Below, one piece after another: positions 1 to 7,918 of a DNA stretch of 64,000 bases. A program made the translations under genes and the position numbers. The notes under the pieces are model-generated. The model made no database searches and had not been told where the DNA came from. It was given only the letters and a program-made list of their open reading frames with translations. The first letter of the stretch is position 1, and every line of letters begins with the position of its first letter. Origin of the DNA: an uncultured Spirochaetaceae bacterium (GTDB taxonomy: Bacteria; Spirochaetota; Spirochaetia; Sphaerochaetales; Sphaerochaetaceae); contig CALXLV010000032.1 in NCBI GenBank assembly GCA_944389295.1, positions 1-64,000 of the forward strand, read 5' to 3'.

Positions 1-68
1 CGCCCCCGTTTTTTTCTTCAAAGGCAATGTAGTCATCACCAGCAACTTCTCATACAGGCCCCGAAATG

Positions 69-256
69 ATAATAAGAAAGTTGTTGCTACGCTTCTCAAC
101 GCGCGGACAGAATTCGGAAAATGATAACGAGAGAGTTGTATATCAAACGCAAGGATAACGAGAAAGTTGTCGATTTCAGAGTCAAAAATAAACCCTTCCC
201 GTCCCCAAAACTCGCGATTGTAACGAGAAGAGTTGTATCATAACGAGAAGAGTTGT
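69..256. repeat. Five short direct repeats, possibly an IS21-type element end
   Basis: A 15-16 bp sequence close to ATAACGAGAAAGTTGT occurs five times in the same orientation, at 69-84, 124-139, 155-170, 221-236 and 241-256. Copies 2 and 3 differ at one base; copies 4 and 5 carry a one-base insertion. IS21-family elements are known to carry several such repeats just inside their ends, so the window may begin in the end of such an element; no transposase is visible, so this is inference. One frame through 2-120 reads VVITSNFSYRP and stops at 121, faintly IstB-like but not convincing. No other gene is seen in 1-286. Confidence 0.5.
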
Positions 257-286
257 CAATCGACAAAATCATCAAAATGACTTTTA

Positions 287-359
287 TGGAGCCGACGAGA
301 CTCGAACTCGCCACTTTCAGATTGCGAACCTGACGCTCTACCAGATGAGCTACGGCCCC
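287..359 (-). tRNA. tRNA-Ala (anticodon CGC)
   Basis: A 73-nt cloverleaf is readable on the minus strand. The acceptor stem pairs perfectly and contains the alanine identity pair G3-U70. The D-arm is GCTC/GAGC, the anticodon stem is TCAGG/TCTGA around loop TTCGCAA (anticodon CGC, reading GCG), and the T-arm is GCGAG/CTCGT around TTCGAGT. The discriminator base is A and CCA is not encoded, so it must be added after transcription. A promoter lies just upstream on the same strand. Confidence 0.95.
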
Positions 360-370
360 GTAACACACCG

Positions 371-399
371 AATATAACAGCAAACCCGGATTAATGCAA
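371..399 (-). promoter_or_regulatory. Promoter of tRNA-Ala
   Basis: On the minus strand, TTGCAT (399-394), a 17-nt spacer and TATATT (376-371) form a sigma-70 type promoter. Transcription would begin about 5 nt before the tRNA 5' end. The same TTGCAT -35 recurs at 35723. Confidence 0.65.
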
Positions 400-419
400 C
401 GCATGGCGCACTATCCGGG
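385..419 (-). terminator. Hairpin closing the 4443-432 operon
   Basis: CCCGGAT (385-391) and ATCCGGG (413-419) form a 7-bp stem with a 21-nt loop, followed on the minus strand by TTTGC. It lies 12 nt past the stop of the outer-membrane protein gene and overlaps the tRNA promoter. The U-tract is short, so termination may be partial. Confidence 0.45.
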
Positions 420-431
420 CTGATGCCAGTT

Positions 432-947
432 TTAGAAATTCCAGCCGAGGGCAACTGAAGGAAGAGGAATCGTGAAGATAACCTCATCACCGTATGTATC
501 GCCGAGGATACCGGGATCAACGATAAGGCCGGTACCGACTCTCATGAAGAAGCTCTGCGTGATGTCGAAGTCAAAGTCGACAGTCGCGAAGAAACTGAGA
601 CCGAAATCACTCTGCTTTATGAGAAGTGTCGGTCCGACTGCGAGTATCATGTCGCAGCTCTGACTGATGCTCGTCTGGTAGGCATAACCCACGCTGACTC
701 CTATCTCTGTGGACTGACCGAACTTCGGAGCAAATCCCACCATCATTCCATGTCCGCGTCCGAAATCCATATCGAGCTCGGCGTCGATACAGAAATCTGT
801 TTCCGTTTTAGTATCCTTATCGCTTGTGGTTATCGCGATCGAGCCGTATGTGGCCTGTGCACCGAGGGCAAGGCTCATATCAACCGAGGCGAAGATGGAT
901 GCTGTGACTGTGACAGCAACGACCAGAACTGCAATGAAACGCTTCAT
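432..947 (-). CDS. Small outer-membrane beta-barrel-like protein
   Basis: The 171-aa product has a Sec signal peptide (residues 1-20, MKRF then a hydrophobic core ending SIFA) with no lipobox. The mature part is rich in alternating polar/hydrophobic, Gly- and aromatic-containing segments that read as amphipathic beta-strands, and the chain ends in Phe (ALGWNF), as many BAM-inserted barrels do. GGAGG precedes the ATG. The ATG overlaps the stop of the dipeptidase gene as ATGA, so translation is coupled. It is last in a six-gene operon. The family is not recognised and no substrate can be named. Confidence 0.75.
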   Translation of the reverse strand: MKRFIAVLVVAVTVTASIFASVDMSLALGAQATYGSIAITTSDKDTKTETDFCIDAELDMDFGRGHGMMVGFAPKFGQSTEIGVSVGYAYQTSISQSCDMILAVGPTLLIKQSDFGLSFFATVDFDFDITQSFFMRVGTGLIVDPGILGDTYGDEVIFTIPLPSVALGWNF

Positions 948-1909
948 ACTGCCTCCTCTGCTTCTGCAAGCACTCTTTCCGCATTGCTATACCACATCTT
1001 ATCGAGAATGGAGAGGGATATTCCACTCTTATGGAGGGCATCATGGAGAAGATAGAGCCTGTCAGGAGAGGGAATCTCAAGTTTCCCTCCGATACCGTCG
1101 AAGTCCGTCCCGATCGCGAGAACATCCTCTCCCGCCATTCTGTAGATATGGATAACATGACGTACCATATCCTCAATGCGGCTCTCAGCATCTTCCTCCC
1201 TTTCCGCTCCCTCGTCATGGAGGAACGCCGGGCAGAGATTGAGCCCCGCAACCCCGCCATGGTCAGAGAGAATCCTCAGCTCCTCATCTGTGAGGTTTCT
1301 GGAAACACCGGTGACAGCTCTCGCATTTGAGTGCGTCGCGATAAAAGGTCCTTTCGCATACCTTGCGACATCCATGAAGCCGCCGTCCGAGAGGTGTGAT
1401 ACATCCACTATGATTCCGAGCCTGCCGCACTCCTCGACAGCCTCTATCCCCTTCTCCTTCAGTCCCTTTCCCGTGATATCCGGGTCATTGGAGTTAGGAT
1501 AACCAAGCTCGTTCTCCCAGTTCCATGTTAAGCCGAATATCCTTACACCCCACTCCTTCAGGATGGAAAGACGGGAGATATCACCCTCGATGGCTCCGCC
1601 CTCCTCCGTTGTCAGTATGGCATGAAGTCCTTTATGGAGATCGGAGACGGAGCGCATCAGCGGAATTCCCGCAGCCTCTGTCTCGCGTACGAATCGCTCA
1701 TGTAGCTCGAGAAGTATCTCCCAAGGCGACTTTCCTATGTGCCCTGGAGGGACAAGGTCATGCATCACAGTAAACAGTGCAAAACACTGCCCCCTTACTC
1801 CGCCATTGAGCAGCTTCTCCCTGTCTATGCTCAAATCATTTGAAATGAGATTCTTCTCATCTCCGCTCTTCCAGAGCGCGTATATCGTATCAGAATGAAG
1901 GTCTATCAT
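944..1909 (-). CDS. Membrane dipeptidase, peptidase family M19
   Basis: The 321-aa protein is a zinc dipeptidase of the renal dipeptidase (M19) family, which hydrolyses dipeptides, including those with a D-residue. The metal ligands are visible: H5 and D7 in IDLHSDT, the bridging glutamate E108 in GAIEGD, H172 in VDVSHLSD and H193 in ATHSNAR. The conserved AIGTDFDG lies at 265-272. There is no signal peptide, so it is probably cytoplasmic. The start overlaps the stop of the upstream propeller gene (ATGA) and its own stop overlaps the next gene. A role in recycling peptides from import or cell-wall turnover is inference. Confidence 0.92.
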   Translation of the reverse strand: MIDLHSDTIYALWKSGDEKNLISNDLSIDREKLLNGGVRGQCFALFTVMHDLVPPGHIGKSPWEILLELHERFVRETEAAGIPLMRSVSDLHKGLHAILTTEEGGAIEGDISRLSILKEWGVRIFGLTWNWENELGYPNSNDPDITGKGLKEKGIEAVEECGRLGIIVDVSHLSDGGFMDVARYAKGPFIATHSNARAVTGVSRNLTDEELRILSDHGGVAGLNLCPAFLHDEGAEREEDAESRIEDMVRHVIHIYRMAGEDVLAIGTDFDGIGGKLEIPSPDRLYLLHDALHKSGISLSILDKMWYSNAERVLAEAEEAV

Positions 1910-2871
1910 CTCTTTTTTCCCAGAAGAAGTCCCAGTGATTCCCGCCGGAGAGGAAGCCTGTCAGGATATCCCTCGGCAGAGTAATAGCAGTACCATGTCT
2001 CCTCGTTCTCCTTGTATCTTGCATCACAGGAGGTAATAGAACCGGAAGCCCACCCCTCTTCAGGAGTCTGCTGCAGAATACCCGAATCACTCCACGAAAG
2101 CCCGTCCTCGCTTCTCATCAGAATCATAGAGGAAATGGCCTTCTTCCGTTCAGGGCTGTATGAATACGGGCATCCGATAGCCGCCACGGCATCCGAACAG
2201 GGAATTATCCTCACCGCTCCTGCGGCGAGATTCCTCCACCTGCTGTCAGGATCAGGGGCAATGAGAGGAACAGGATTCACCTCATATGGTCCCTCCGGAT
2301 AGTATGAGTCTGCAGACATCAGAACAGCTCCCGTCCTGATTCCCGAGCGGGGAATGACAGCCTCACCCGCTCCGAAGTAGAGCCTGTACCTGCCCTGCCA
2401 CTGCAGGAGCTGCGGCCTCGAGATTCTCCTCTCGCCGCCTCTGAAAGATGCATAGGGGACATCCTCTGAGTCGAGGATTTTCCTGGGTTCAGACCAGAGC
2501 GCAAGATCGGAGGAGCTTGTCAGCATTATGCGCGATGAATCGCTCTTCTCCCCGTGCCGCCCGTATGTGCGTGAATGTATCTCATAAAGGAGGTAGTAAA
2601 TGCCGCCGTCGCGGAAGATGAACGGCGAATGCGCCCTCAGAAAGAGCAGATGCTCATGCTTCCACTCAAGTCCCGACGTTGAAGTGTAGTGCTCTATCCC
2701 CTTCCATGTATGCGCAAAGAGATGCCAGAGGGCATCCGGAGACTCGTCCGGAAGGAGAAATGACGGATCTGAGAGGCGCGGCGCAATATAGGGATTGCCC
2801 GTAGCTATCGGCTCATCATTGAAAGAATACCAGTAGGTATCATCAAGCGAATCGACAGGAAGGAAGCGCAA
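1906..2871 (-). CDS. Five-bladed beta-propeller protein, GH43/GH32-like
   Basis: The 321-aa protein has repeated segments typical of the GH43/32/130 propeller fold: DPSFLL and ALWHLFAHTW near the N-terminus, then SPFIFRDGGIYYLLYE, SRPQLLQWQGRYRLYFGAG and a late TWYCYYSAEG blade. No signal peptide is present, so the substrate would be an intracellular oligosaccharide or glycoside. The three catalytic acids of GH43 cannot be assigned with certainty, so enzymatic activity is unproven. The gene starts 3 nt after the preceding stop and overlaps the dipeptidase start by 4 nt. Confidence 0.7.
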   Translation of the reverse strand: MRFLPVDSLDDTYWYSFNDEPIATGNPYIAPRLSDPSFLLPDESPDALWHLFAHTWKGIEHYTSTSGLEWKHEHLLFLRAHSPFIFRDGGIYYLLYEIHSRTYGRHGEKSDSSRIMLTSSSDLALWSEPRKILDSEDVPYASFRGGERRISRPQLLQWQGRYRLYFGAGEAVIPRSGIRTGAVLMSADSYYPEGPYEVNPVPLIAPDPDSRWRNLAAGAVRIIPCSDAVAAIGCPYSYSPERKKAISSMILMRSEDGLSWSDSGILQQTPEEGWASGSITSCDARYKENEETWYCYYSAEGYPDRLPLRRESLGLLLGKKR

Positions 2872-2874
2872 TGC

Positions 2875-3177
2875 TCACTCCCCCCTCTTTATCCTGTTCC
2901 TCTTCGGCGTGAAGAGAGGATCGAGTTTATTCTCAAGATCAAACTTCACAGTCGCCCACTTGACGAGCTTTGAATAGACAAAGAACGAACCGCCGATGGA
3001 GCCCACGAAGAGAATTATCACGAGGAGTATCATGACACTCGACTCGGCAAGCCCCGGGATATTGGAGACAAGAAGCCCCATTATGACACCGAGAACTATG
3101 AAGAACAGCGCAAGAAGGACGATGTTGACCAGCGTCGCAAGCAGCATGAAAAGCAGTGAATTAGTCTTTTTGCTCAT
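2875..3177 (-). CDS. Small two-helix membrane protein behind lspA
   Basis: The start at 3177 is set by AGGAGA 7 nt upstream; an in-frame ATG at 3201 lacks this support. The 100-aa product has two strong membrane segments (about 8-42 and 50-70) followed by a basic cytoplasmic tail with DPLFTPKRNR. I recall similar small proteins encoded next to lspA in spirochaetes, sometimes called leader peptide processing enzyme; the function is unproven. The first 17 nt overlap the 3' end of lspA in another frame. Confidence 0.8.
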   Translation of the reverse strand: MSKKTNSLLFMLLATLVNIVLLALFFIVLGVIMGLLVSNIPGLAESSVMILLVIILFVGSIGGSFFVYSKLVKWATVKFDLENKLDPLFTPKRNRIKRGE

Positions 3178-3688
3178 CCGAACTTCTCCTTTCAGAAGCA
3201 ATGATGCTTATAATCAGTAATATAACAGAAATGACGACTGCGGCATCGGCTATATTGTAAGTAGGGAATCTCTCCATCCCGAACCAGCCGTAGTTGTTCG
3301 TCGATATCCAGTCCACAACCCTCATCGAGCGGAATATGCGGTCAATGAGATTGCCGGTTCCTCCTCCCACGATTCCCGCGAGGCACCACTTCTGGAAATA
3401 TGAGAATTCCCTGTCCATCCTCCGTGAGATGATCATTGCAGAGAGAAGAACCATCAGAAGAAGCGGAAGCACTATGAAAAGCACCAGCTTAAGCGCGGAT
3501 GAAAGATCGGAGCCGAGGGAGAACGCCACGGCATCGTTTCTGACATGGCATATCCAGAGAAAGTCATTGAAGAACCTCTGCGCAATGCTCCCCTCCGGAA
3601 TGAAATGCACGACTATCCCCTTCGATATCTGGTCAGCAGCTATCACCGCGGCGGAGAGGATGAACGGAAGATACCTCCCCGCTCTCAA
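3161..3688 (-). CDS. lspA: Lipoprotein signal peptidase (SPase II)
   Basis: The 175-aa membrane aspartyl protease cleaves diacylglyceryl-prolipoprotein signal peptides. Four hydrophobic segments are present. The conserved blocks are AADQISK (D20), RNDAVAFS (N51), GGGTGNLIDRI (catalytic D116) and YNIADAA (catalytic D148). The usual N-x-G in block III is N-D-A here. The start codon overlaps the Nif3-like stop as ATGA. Lipoproteins for it to process are encoded in this window at 15844, 42529 and 60205. Confidence 0.95.
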   Translation of the reverse strand: MRAGRYLPFILSAAVIAADQISKGIVVHFIPEGSIAQRFFNDFLWICHVRNDAVAFSLGSDLSSALKLVLFIVLPLLLMVLLSAMIISRRMDREFSYFQKWCLAGIVGGGTGNLIDRIFRSMRVVDWISTNNYGWFGMERFPTYNIADAAVVISVILLIISIIASERRSSDEQKD

Positions 3689-4443
3689 AGTCCCGTCTCC
3701 GCATCAATGAAGAACGAAGGCACTCCGAACTCCTTCTCAGTCATGCGCATCAGGGCCTTAACTCCGAATACCTCGCTTCTGTAATGCCCTCCGGCAAGAA
3801 GATTCATGCCGTTCTCCTTGACTGTATGGAAAACCTCATGTGGAACAGTGCCTGTTATGAAGAGGTCAAGTCCGTCCCTTATAGCCTGATCCACGTCATC
3901 GCCGGCACCGCCCGAGATGATGCCGACGGTATCTATCATGTCGCAGCCGAACTTGAGAACCTGCATTCCCGTCTCCTCTGAGAATCCGAGTATGCGCGCG
4001 ATCTCATGCACCGTCATCGGGAACGGAAGATGACCGCTGAATCCGATTCTGATGCCCTTGTAATCGCCGAAGGGATCAAAGCTCTTCATGCCGAGCATGA
4101 GCGCCATCTGGGCGTTATTTCCCAGCAGCGGGTGGGCATCAAGCGGAAGATGCAGCGCAAGAAGCGTGAGACCGCCGTCTATCGCCCGCTTCACTCTCCT
4201 GTAGTGCGCACCGGTCACTGCTATCGGGGAACCCCAGAAAAGACCATGGTGAACAACGAGTATGTCCGCACCGTTCTCAACGGCGCTGTCTATCGTGTCG
4301 AACGAGGCATCGACTGCGAACGCAGCCTTGCGCAGTTCCCTGTCGGGGGCTCCTATCTGTATGCCATTGAGAGAGAGATCAAACGGGAAGGAGGACACGT
4401 CCAGCCTTCTGATGATCTCCTCTGCGTATTCTCTTACAAGCAT
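3685..4443 (-). CDS. Nif3/YbgI-family dinuclear metal protein
   Basis: The 252-aa protein matches the Nif3-like hexameric dimetal family, sometimes annotated GTP cyclohydrolase 1 type 2. VVHHGLFWG carries the first metal histidines and the C-terminal GGHYRSEVFGVKAL carries the second H/E set. The biochemical role of the family is unsettled. I place the start at ATG 4443 (MLVREYAEEI); a TTG start 13 codons earlier is less likely. There is no ribosome binding site: TATACT ends 6 nt before the ATG, so the mRNA is probably leaderless. It heads the six-gene operon. Confidence 0.88.
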   Translation of the reverse strand: MLVREYAEEIIRRLDVSSFPFDLSLNGIQIGAPDRELRKAAFAVDASFDTIDSAVENGADILVVHHGLFWGSPIAVTGAHYRRVKRAIDGGLTLLALHLPLDAHPLLGNNAQMALMLGMKSFDPFGDYKGIRIGFSGHLPFPMTVHEIARILGFSEETGMQVLKFGCDMIDTVGIISGGAGDDVDQAIRDGLDLFITGTVPHEVFHTVKENGMNLLAGGHYRSEVFGVKALMRMTEKEFGVPSFFIDAETGL

Positions 4444-4449
4444 GGGAAA

Positions 4450-4490
4450 AGTATAATCTGTTTGACATGAAATAATCCACAACTTACACT
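4450..4490. promoter_or_regulatory. Divergent promoters in a 53-bp gap, both leaderless type
   Basis: Plus strand: TTGACA (4462-4467), exactly 17 nt, TACACT (4485-4490), then 6 nt to the GTG of the LonB-like gene at 4497. Minus strand: TATACT (4455-4450), then 6 nt to the ATG of the Nif3-like gene at 4443, with no good -35. The predicted start of each transcript falls on the first base of the start codon. Neither gene has a Shine-Dalgarno sequence, and only 53 bp separate them. Confidence 0.75.
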
Positions 4491-4496
4491 TCCCCT

Positions 4497-6383
4497 GTGC
4501 TAAGGGAACTCAGAACCGAGGAGCTGCAGCTGACGCAGCCTGTATCCTCCTTCTCATCAATAGAAAGCGGAACTGACATAGTAGGACAGGAAAGAGCCAT
4601 AAGCCTTCTGAGGCTGGGGCTCTCAATCGACAGGGTCGGATACAACATCTATCTCTCCGGCGATGACGGCTCAGGACGCCTCACCGCGGTCATGAAGGAG
4701 ATAGCGAAGATAGAAAAAGATACATCTGTACTCCGCGATGCCGCATATGTATGGTCAGGCGGCAGCTCGCGCATAAAGCTGCTGATGTTCCCGAAAGGGA
4801 AAGCCGCTCTTTTCCAGAGCGATCTCTCGGATTATGGCACAGGAAAGCTCTCAGAAGGAGAAATAAAAGAGAGATGGCCGCGGGAGGACATCATTTCTTT
4901 CATATCGTCACTTCCTCCGTACAAAGCCATCCCGGATGCGTACAGGCTGAACATCATCCTTGACCACGGCGCTTCTGAACGCCGTCCCGCGATAATAGAG
5001 ACACATCCGTCGCACCAGTCCCTCTTCGGAAGTGCTGAGAGCGGCGCATCGGCGCATCTGAGCGTGCGTCCCGGCTCATATCAGGCTGCGGCCGGCGGTT
5101 TCCTCATAATGGATGCCGAGGAGATCACGGGGGACGAGACACTCTGGAAAACACTCAAGCGCTATCTTGAGATGACGCAGAGGGCAATCTCCTCCACAGC
5201 CGTCCCTGGTGAGATGATAAGCTCGGTGCGGCCCTCCCCGATTCCCCTTCTCACAAAGATCATACTCATCGGAACGGAGAGCACATACAGCCGCCTGATA
5301 GAGAAGGACGACAAGTTCATACGCTACTTCCGCATCGCTCCGGAGTTCGACTACACGATGCCGCGCACCGAGGAGAACATGAAGGGAACGGGCAGCTTTC
5401 TCAAGGCCGCAGGCAAGGATTTCCTTGAAGCCGATGATTCGGCGTTCAGGGAGATACTCCGCTACTCCTCATGGCTTGCAGAGGACAGGGAGAAGCTGAC
5501 CACAGAGCTCTCGCTTCTCGGCGATCTTCTTGAAGAGGCCAACGGCATTGCCGCAAGCAGCGGCAAAACAAAGATTGACGGGGAGGCTGTGGAGAAGGCC
5601 CTGCACAGAAGGGACTGGCACGCCTCCCTCTCGGAGGAGAGCATCAACAGCGAGATACGCAGGGGCGAGATGGTAATAGACCTCTCAGGCTCGAAGGTTG
5701 GAATCGTCAACGGCCTCGCCGTGATGGACAGGGGCGTCTCATCTTTTGGCACTCCCGCCGTAATCTCCGCGACAGTCGCCCCGGGAAGCGAGGGCATCGT
5801 GAACATAGAGCACGAAGCGGGACTTTCCGGAGGCATACACGACAAAGGGCTGCTGATTCTCGAAGGCTATCTCAGGCACAGGTACGCGAGGAACTTCCCG
5901 CTTTCGCTCTATGCGGGAATATGCTTTGAGCAGAGCTATGCCGAAGTGGACGGCGACAGCGCATCTCTGGGAGAGCTCTATGCACTGCTCTCAGCCATAG
6001 CGGAGATACCGATAAGGCAGGACATAGCTGTGACCGGCTCTGTAAGCCAGATGGGAGCGCTGCAGCCGGTAGGCGGAATAAATGAGAAGATACAGGGCTT
6101 CTTCAACGCCTGCTCGGTCTCAGGACTTACGGGAACACAGGGCGTGATGATTCCCCGCCAGAACATCTCCTCCCTGATTCTCCCCCGCAGCATAGAGAAG
6201 GCCATGGATGCGGGAAGATTCCACATCTGGGCAATCTCCGACGTCGACGAGGGAGTAGAACTCCTTACCGGAATCAGGAGCGGTCAGAGAGACAGGAAGG
6301 GAACCTTCCCTCCCGTATCGTTCAACAGGCGCGTTGAGGACGGACTGAGAAATCTCTGGAGATCGGGACAGGAGAAGGGCTGA
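4497..6383 (+). CDS. LonB-like AAA+ protease with S16 Lon domain
   Basis: The 628-aa protein has an N-terminal ATPase-like part with a degenerate P-loop (GDDGSGR, about residues 55-62) and a C-terminal S16 Lon protease domain. The catalytic serine is S488 in DGDSASLGE and the lysine is K531 in GGINEKIQGF. Their 43-residue separation equals the Ser-Lys spacing of classical Lon. The canonical N-terminal substrate domain of LonA is absent, as in the AAA_32/LonB-like group. A role in degrading damaged or regulatory proteins is a family inference. The start is GTG, placed by the promoter described at 4450. It is monocistronic and convergent with the SpoU methyltransferase gene. Confidence 0.9.
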   Translation: MLRELRTEELQLTQPVSSFSSIESGTDIVGQERAISLLRLGLSIDRVGYNIYLSGDDGSGRLTAVMKEIAKIEKDTSVLRDAAYVWSGGSSRIKLLMFPKGKAALFQSDLSDYGTGKLSEGEIKERWPREDIISFISSLPPYKAIPDAYRLNIILDHGASERRPAIIETHPSHQSLFGSAESGASAHLSVRPGSYQAAAGGFLIMDAEEITGDETLWKTLKRYLEMTQRAISSTAVPGEMISSVRPSPIPLLTKIILIGTESTYSRLIEKDDKFIRYFRIAPEFDYTMPRTEENMKGTGSFLKAAGKDFLEADDSAFREILRYSSWLAEDREKLTTELSLLGDLLEEANGIAASSGKTKIDGEAVEKALHRRDWHASLSEESINSEIRRGEMVIDLSGSKVGIVNGLAVMDRGVSSFGTPAVISATVAPGSEGIVNIEHEAGLSGGIHDKGLLILEGYLRHRYARNFPLSLYAGICFEQSYAEVDGDSASLGELYALLSAIAEIPIRQDIAVTGSVSQMGALQPVGGINEKIQGFFNACSVSGLTGTQGVMIPRQNISSLILPRSIEKAMDAGRFHIWAISDVDEGVELLTGIRSGQRDRKGTFPPVSFNRRVEDGLRNLWRSGQEKG

Positions 6384-6400
6384 GAAACATCGGCTCAGCC
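6378..6400. terminator. Stem-loop shared by two convergent gene ends
   Basis: GGCTGAG (6378-6384) and CTCAGCC (6394-6400) form a 7-bp stem with a 9-nt loop. The TGA stop codons of both convergent genes (6381-6383 plus, 6397-6395 minus) are part of the stem. No T-tract follows on either side, so it may stabilise 3' ends or end transcription inefficiently. Confidence 0.4.
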
Positions 6401-7144
6401 GTATGCCCTCGCCCATTCATACAAGAGTATCGCGGATGCGGAAGCGACATTGATGGAGCCTTTTGCTCCGAACTGCGGGATTGTCACAATTCCCAGCGAG
6501 GCCTCGGCTCTCTCCCTCGCCTCTTTCGTTATTCCCGTCTCCTCGGAGCCTATGATGCATATGCCGTGTTCAGGAAAGACGAAATCCTTTATGTCGGTGC
6601 CTCCGAGCTCAAGGGCAAAAAGAGGAAGAGCCTTCCCCGTCTCGTCAAGCTCGCACTCCTTCCATGGGATAGCCTCCACAGTGCTCCTCGATGTTCTGAC
6701 AGCCCGGGAGTGATCGGGGGAAGCGGTGCCCGGCGCGAGGAAGATGCCGCTTACGCAGAAAGCCTCCGCATTGCGGAATATTGCGCCCACGTTGTACGGA
6801 GAGCGGAGATGATCGAGGAAGAGATAGTGCTCAAGGAGCTTCCTCCTCGACCAGTCGATCTCACCCTCGTCGGTGCGGGCATCCCAGTCCGCGGGGCTGT
6901 CCCCGAGGATGGAGAGAACATTGTAGTAGATATCCTCGAAACCAACGCCCTTTCCCCTTGCATAGAACCGCCTGATCTTCTCCGCCGCGGCGGCATCCAC
7001 GAGATCAGATGAGAGGATGATGGCGAGAACCTCATTAAGATACCCTTCGTCCATCTCCTCACGCGCCGCCTCATGAAATACATCCGCGGCCTTCCTGAGC
7101 TGGACTCTAGGCTTCAGGCTCCGTATCTTCTTCGTCGTTATCAT
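6395..7144 (-). CDS. TrmH/SpoU-family RNA 2'-O-methyltransferase
   Basis: The 249-aa protein has the trefoil-knot SPOUT domain in its C-terminal half: motif 1 SPYNVGAIFRNAEA (R124, N125, E127), motif 2 GICIIGSEETGI and motif 3 VTIPQFGAKGSINVASA. It transfers a methyl group from SAM to a ribose 2'-OH of tRNA or rRNA; the exact target cannot be read from sequence. The start is ATG 7144, 6 nt after GGAGG. The 5' end overlaps the 3' end of rsmI by 38 nt, so the two RNA-modification genes are co-transcribed. Confidence 0.9.
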   Translation of the reverse strand: MITTKKIRSLKPRVQLRKAADVFHEAAREEMDEGYLNEVLAIILSSDLVDAAAAEKIRRFYARGKGVGFEDIYYNVLSILGDSPADWDARTDEGEIDWSRRKLLEHYLFLDHLRSPYNVGAIFRNAEAFCVSGIFLAPGTASPDHSRAVRTSRSTVEAIPWKECELDETGKALPLFALELGGTDIKDFVFPEHGICIIGSEETGITKEARERAEASLGIVTIPQFGAKGSINVASASAILLYEWARAYG

Positions 7145-7820
7145 CACTCTCCTCCGGGACGACTATCACTGCGAACTCGCCCTTTATTCTCTCCCGCCTG
7201 CTGAGGCTTTCGATCACGCTTTTTATGCTTCCTGCGATGATCTCCTCATAGGCTTTCGTTAGCTCGCGCCCCGCGACAACCCTGCAAGACGGCGAGACTT
7301 CGCTTATATCCTCAAGCGTCTTGAGTATTCTGAACGGGGACTCATATATCACGAACGCGTTTCCAGCAGAAAAAAGCTCCTCAAGCCTCTTCCTGCGTCT
7401 ACCCTTCTTGGGAGAAAGGAAACCCTCAAATGTAAAGCTCTTTCCGATATTCCCCGCCACAGAGACAAGAGCTGTGACGGCGGATGCGCCGGGAACCGGT
7501 ATGACTTTATGGCTGCCGTCCGCTCTCACCCTCTCGGCAAGTCTTGCACCGGGGTCTGAAACGCCGGGGGTGCCGGCATCGGAGCAGTACGCGACATTCT
7601 GTCCGCTTCCGAGAAGATTGAGGATTCCCTCTGCGCTCTCGGCCTCATTGTGAGCATGGCAGGCTATCAGCCTCTTGTGTATTCCGTAATGGGAGAGAAG
7701 CTGCATAGTGTGCCTAGTATCCTCGCACGCAATCACATCGACCTCGGAGAGAATGCGCACGGCCCTGTACGTCATGTCCTCAAGATTGCCGATCGGCGTC
7801 GCGACCATATAGAGATTCAT
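7107..7820 (-). CDS. rsmI: 16S rRNA C1402 2'-O-methyltransferase RsmI
   Basis: The 237-aa protein has the tetrapyrrole-methylase-like fold of RsmI, which methylates the ribose of C1402 in the 16S rRNA P-site region. Signatures are VATPIGNLEDMTYRA (7-21), ACEDTRHT, YCSDAGTPGVSDPG and IPVPGASAVTALV. The C-terminus is shorter than in E. coli and ends in a very acidic tail (EESDDNDEEDTEPEA). ATG 7820 has no ribosome binding site; TAGAAT ends 7 nt upstream of it, with TTGCTA 17 nt further up. Confidence 0.93.
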   Translation of the reverse strand: MNLYMVATPIGNLEDMTYRAVRILSEVDVIACEDTRHTMQLLSHYGIHKRLIACHAHNEAESAEGILNLLGSGQNVAYCSDAGTPGVSDPGARLAERVRADGSHKVIPVPGASAVTALVSVAGNIGKSFTFEGFLSPKKGRRRKRLEELFSAGNAFVIYESPFRILKTLEDISEVSPSCRVVAGRELTKAYEEIIAGSIKSVIESLSRRERIKGEFAVIVVPEESDDNDEEDTEPEA

Positions 7821-7827
7821 GACAATG

Positions 7828-7856
7828 ATTCTACAGAAGCGGAAGGCGGTTAGCAA
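7828..7856 (-). promoter_or_regulatory. rsmI promoter, leaderless type
   Basis: On the minus strand TTGCTA (7856-7851), a 17-nt spacer and TAGAAT (7833-7828) precede the rsmI ATG by 7 nt. Transcription should start on or next to the start codon. Confidence 0.65.
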
Positions 7857-7918
7857 TCTCGCATATGCGCGCCTTGATCTTCATTTCCTCCCTGAAAAGC
7901 GCGCATTCCGCGATATAT

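Noticed and set aside
2-120. IstB-like C-terminus (VVITSNFSYRP)
   Set aside because: Only about a dozen residues are suggestive, the frame overlaps the first repeat, and the Walker motifs would lie outside the window.
96-404. Minus-strand frame of 102 codons
   Set aside because: It runs straight through the tRNA-Ala gene and shows no protein-like composition.
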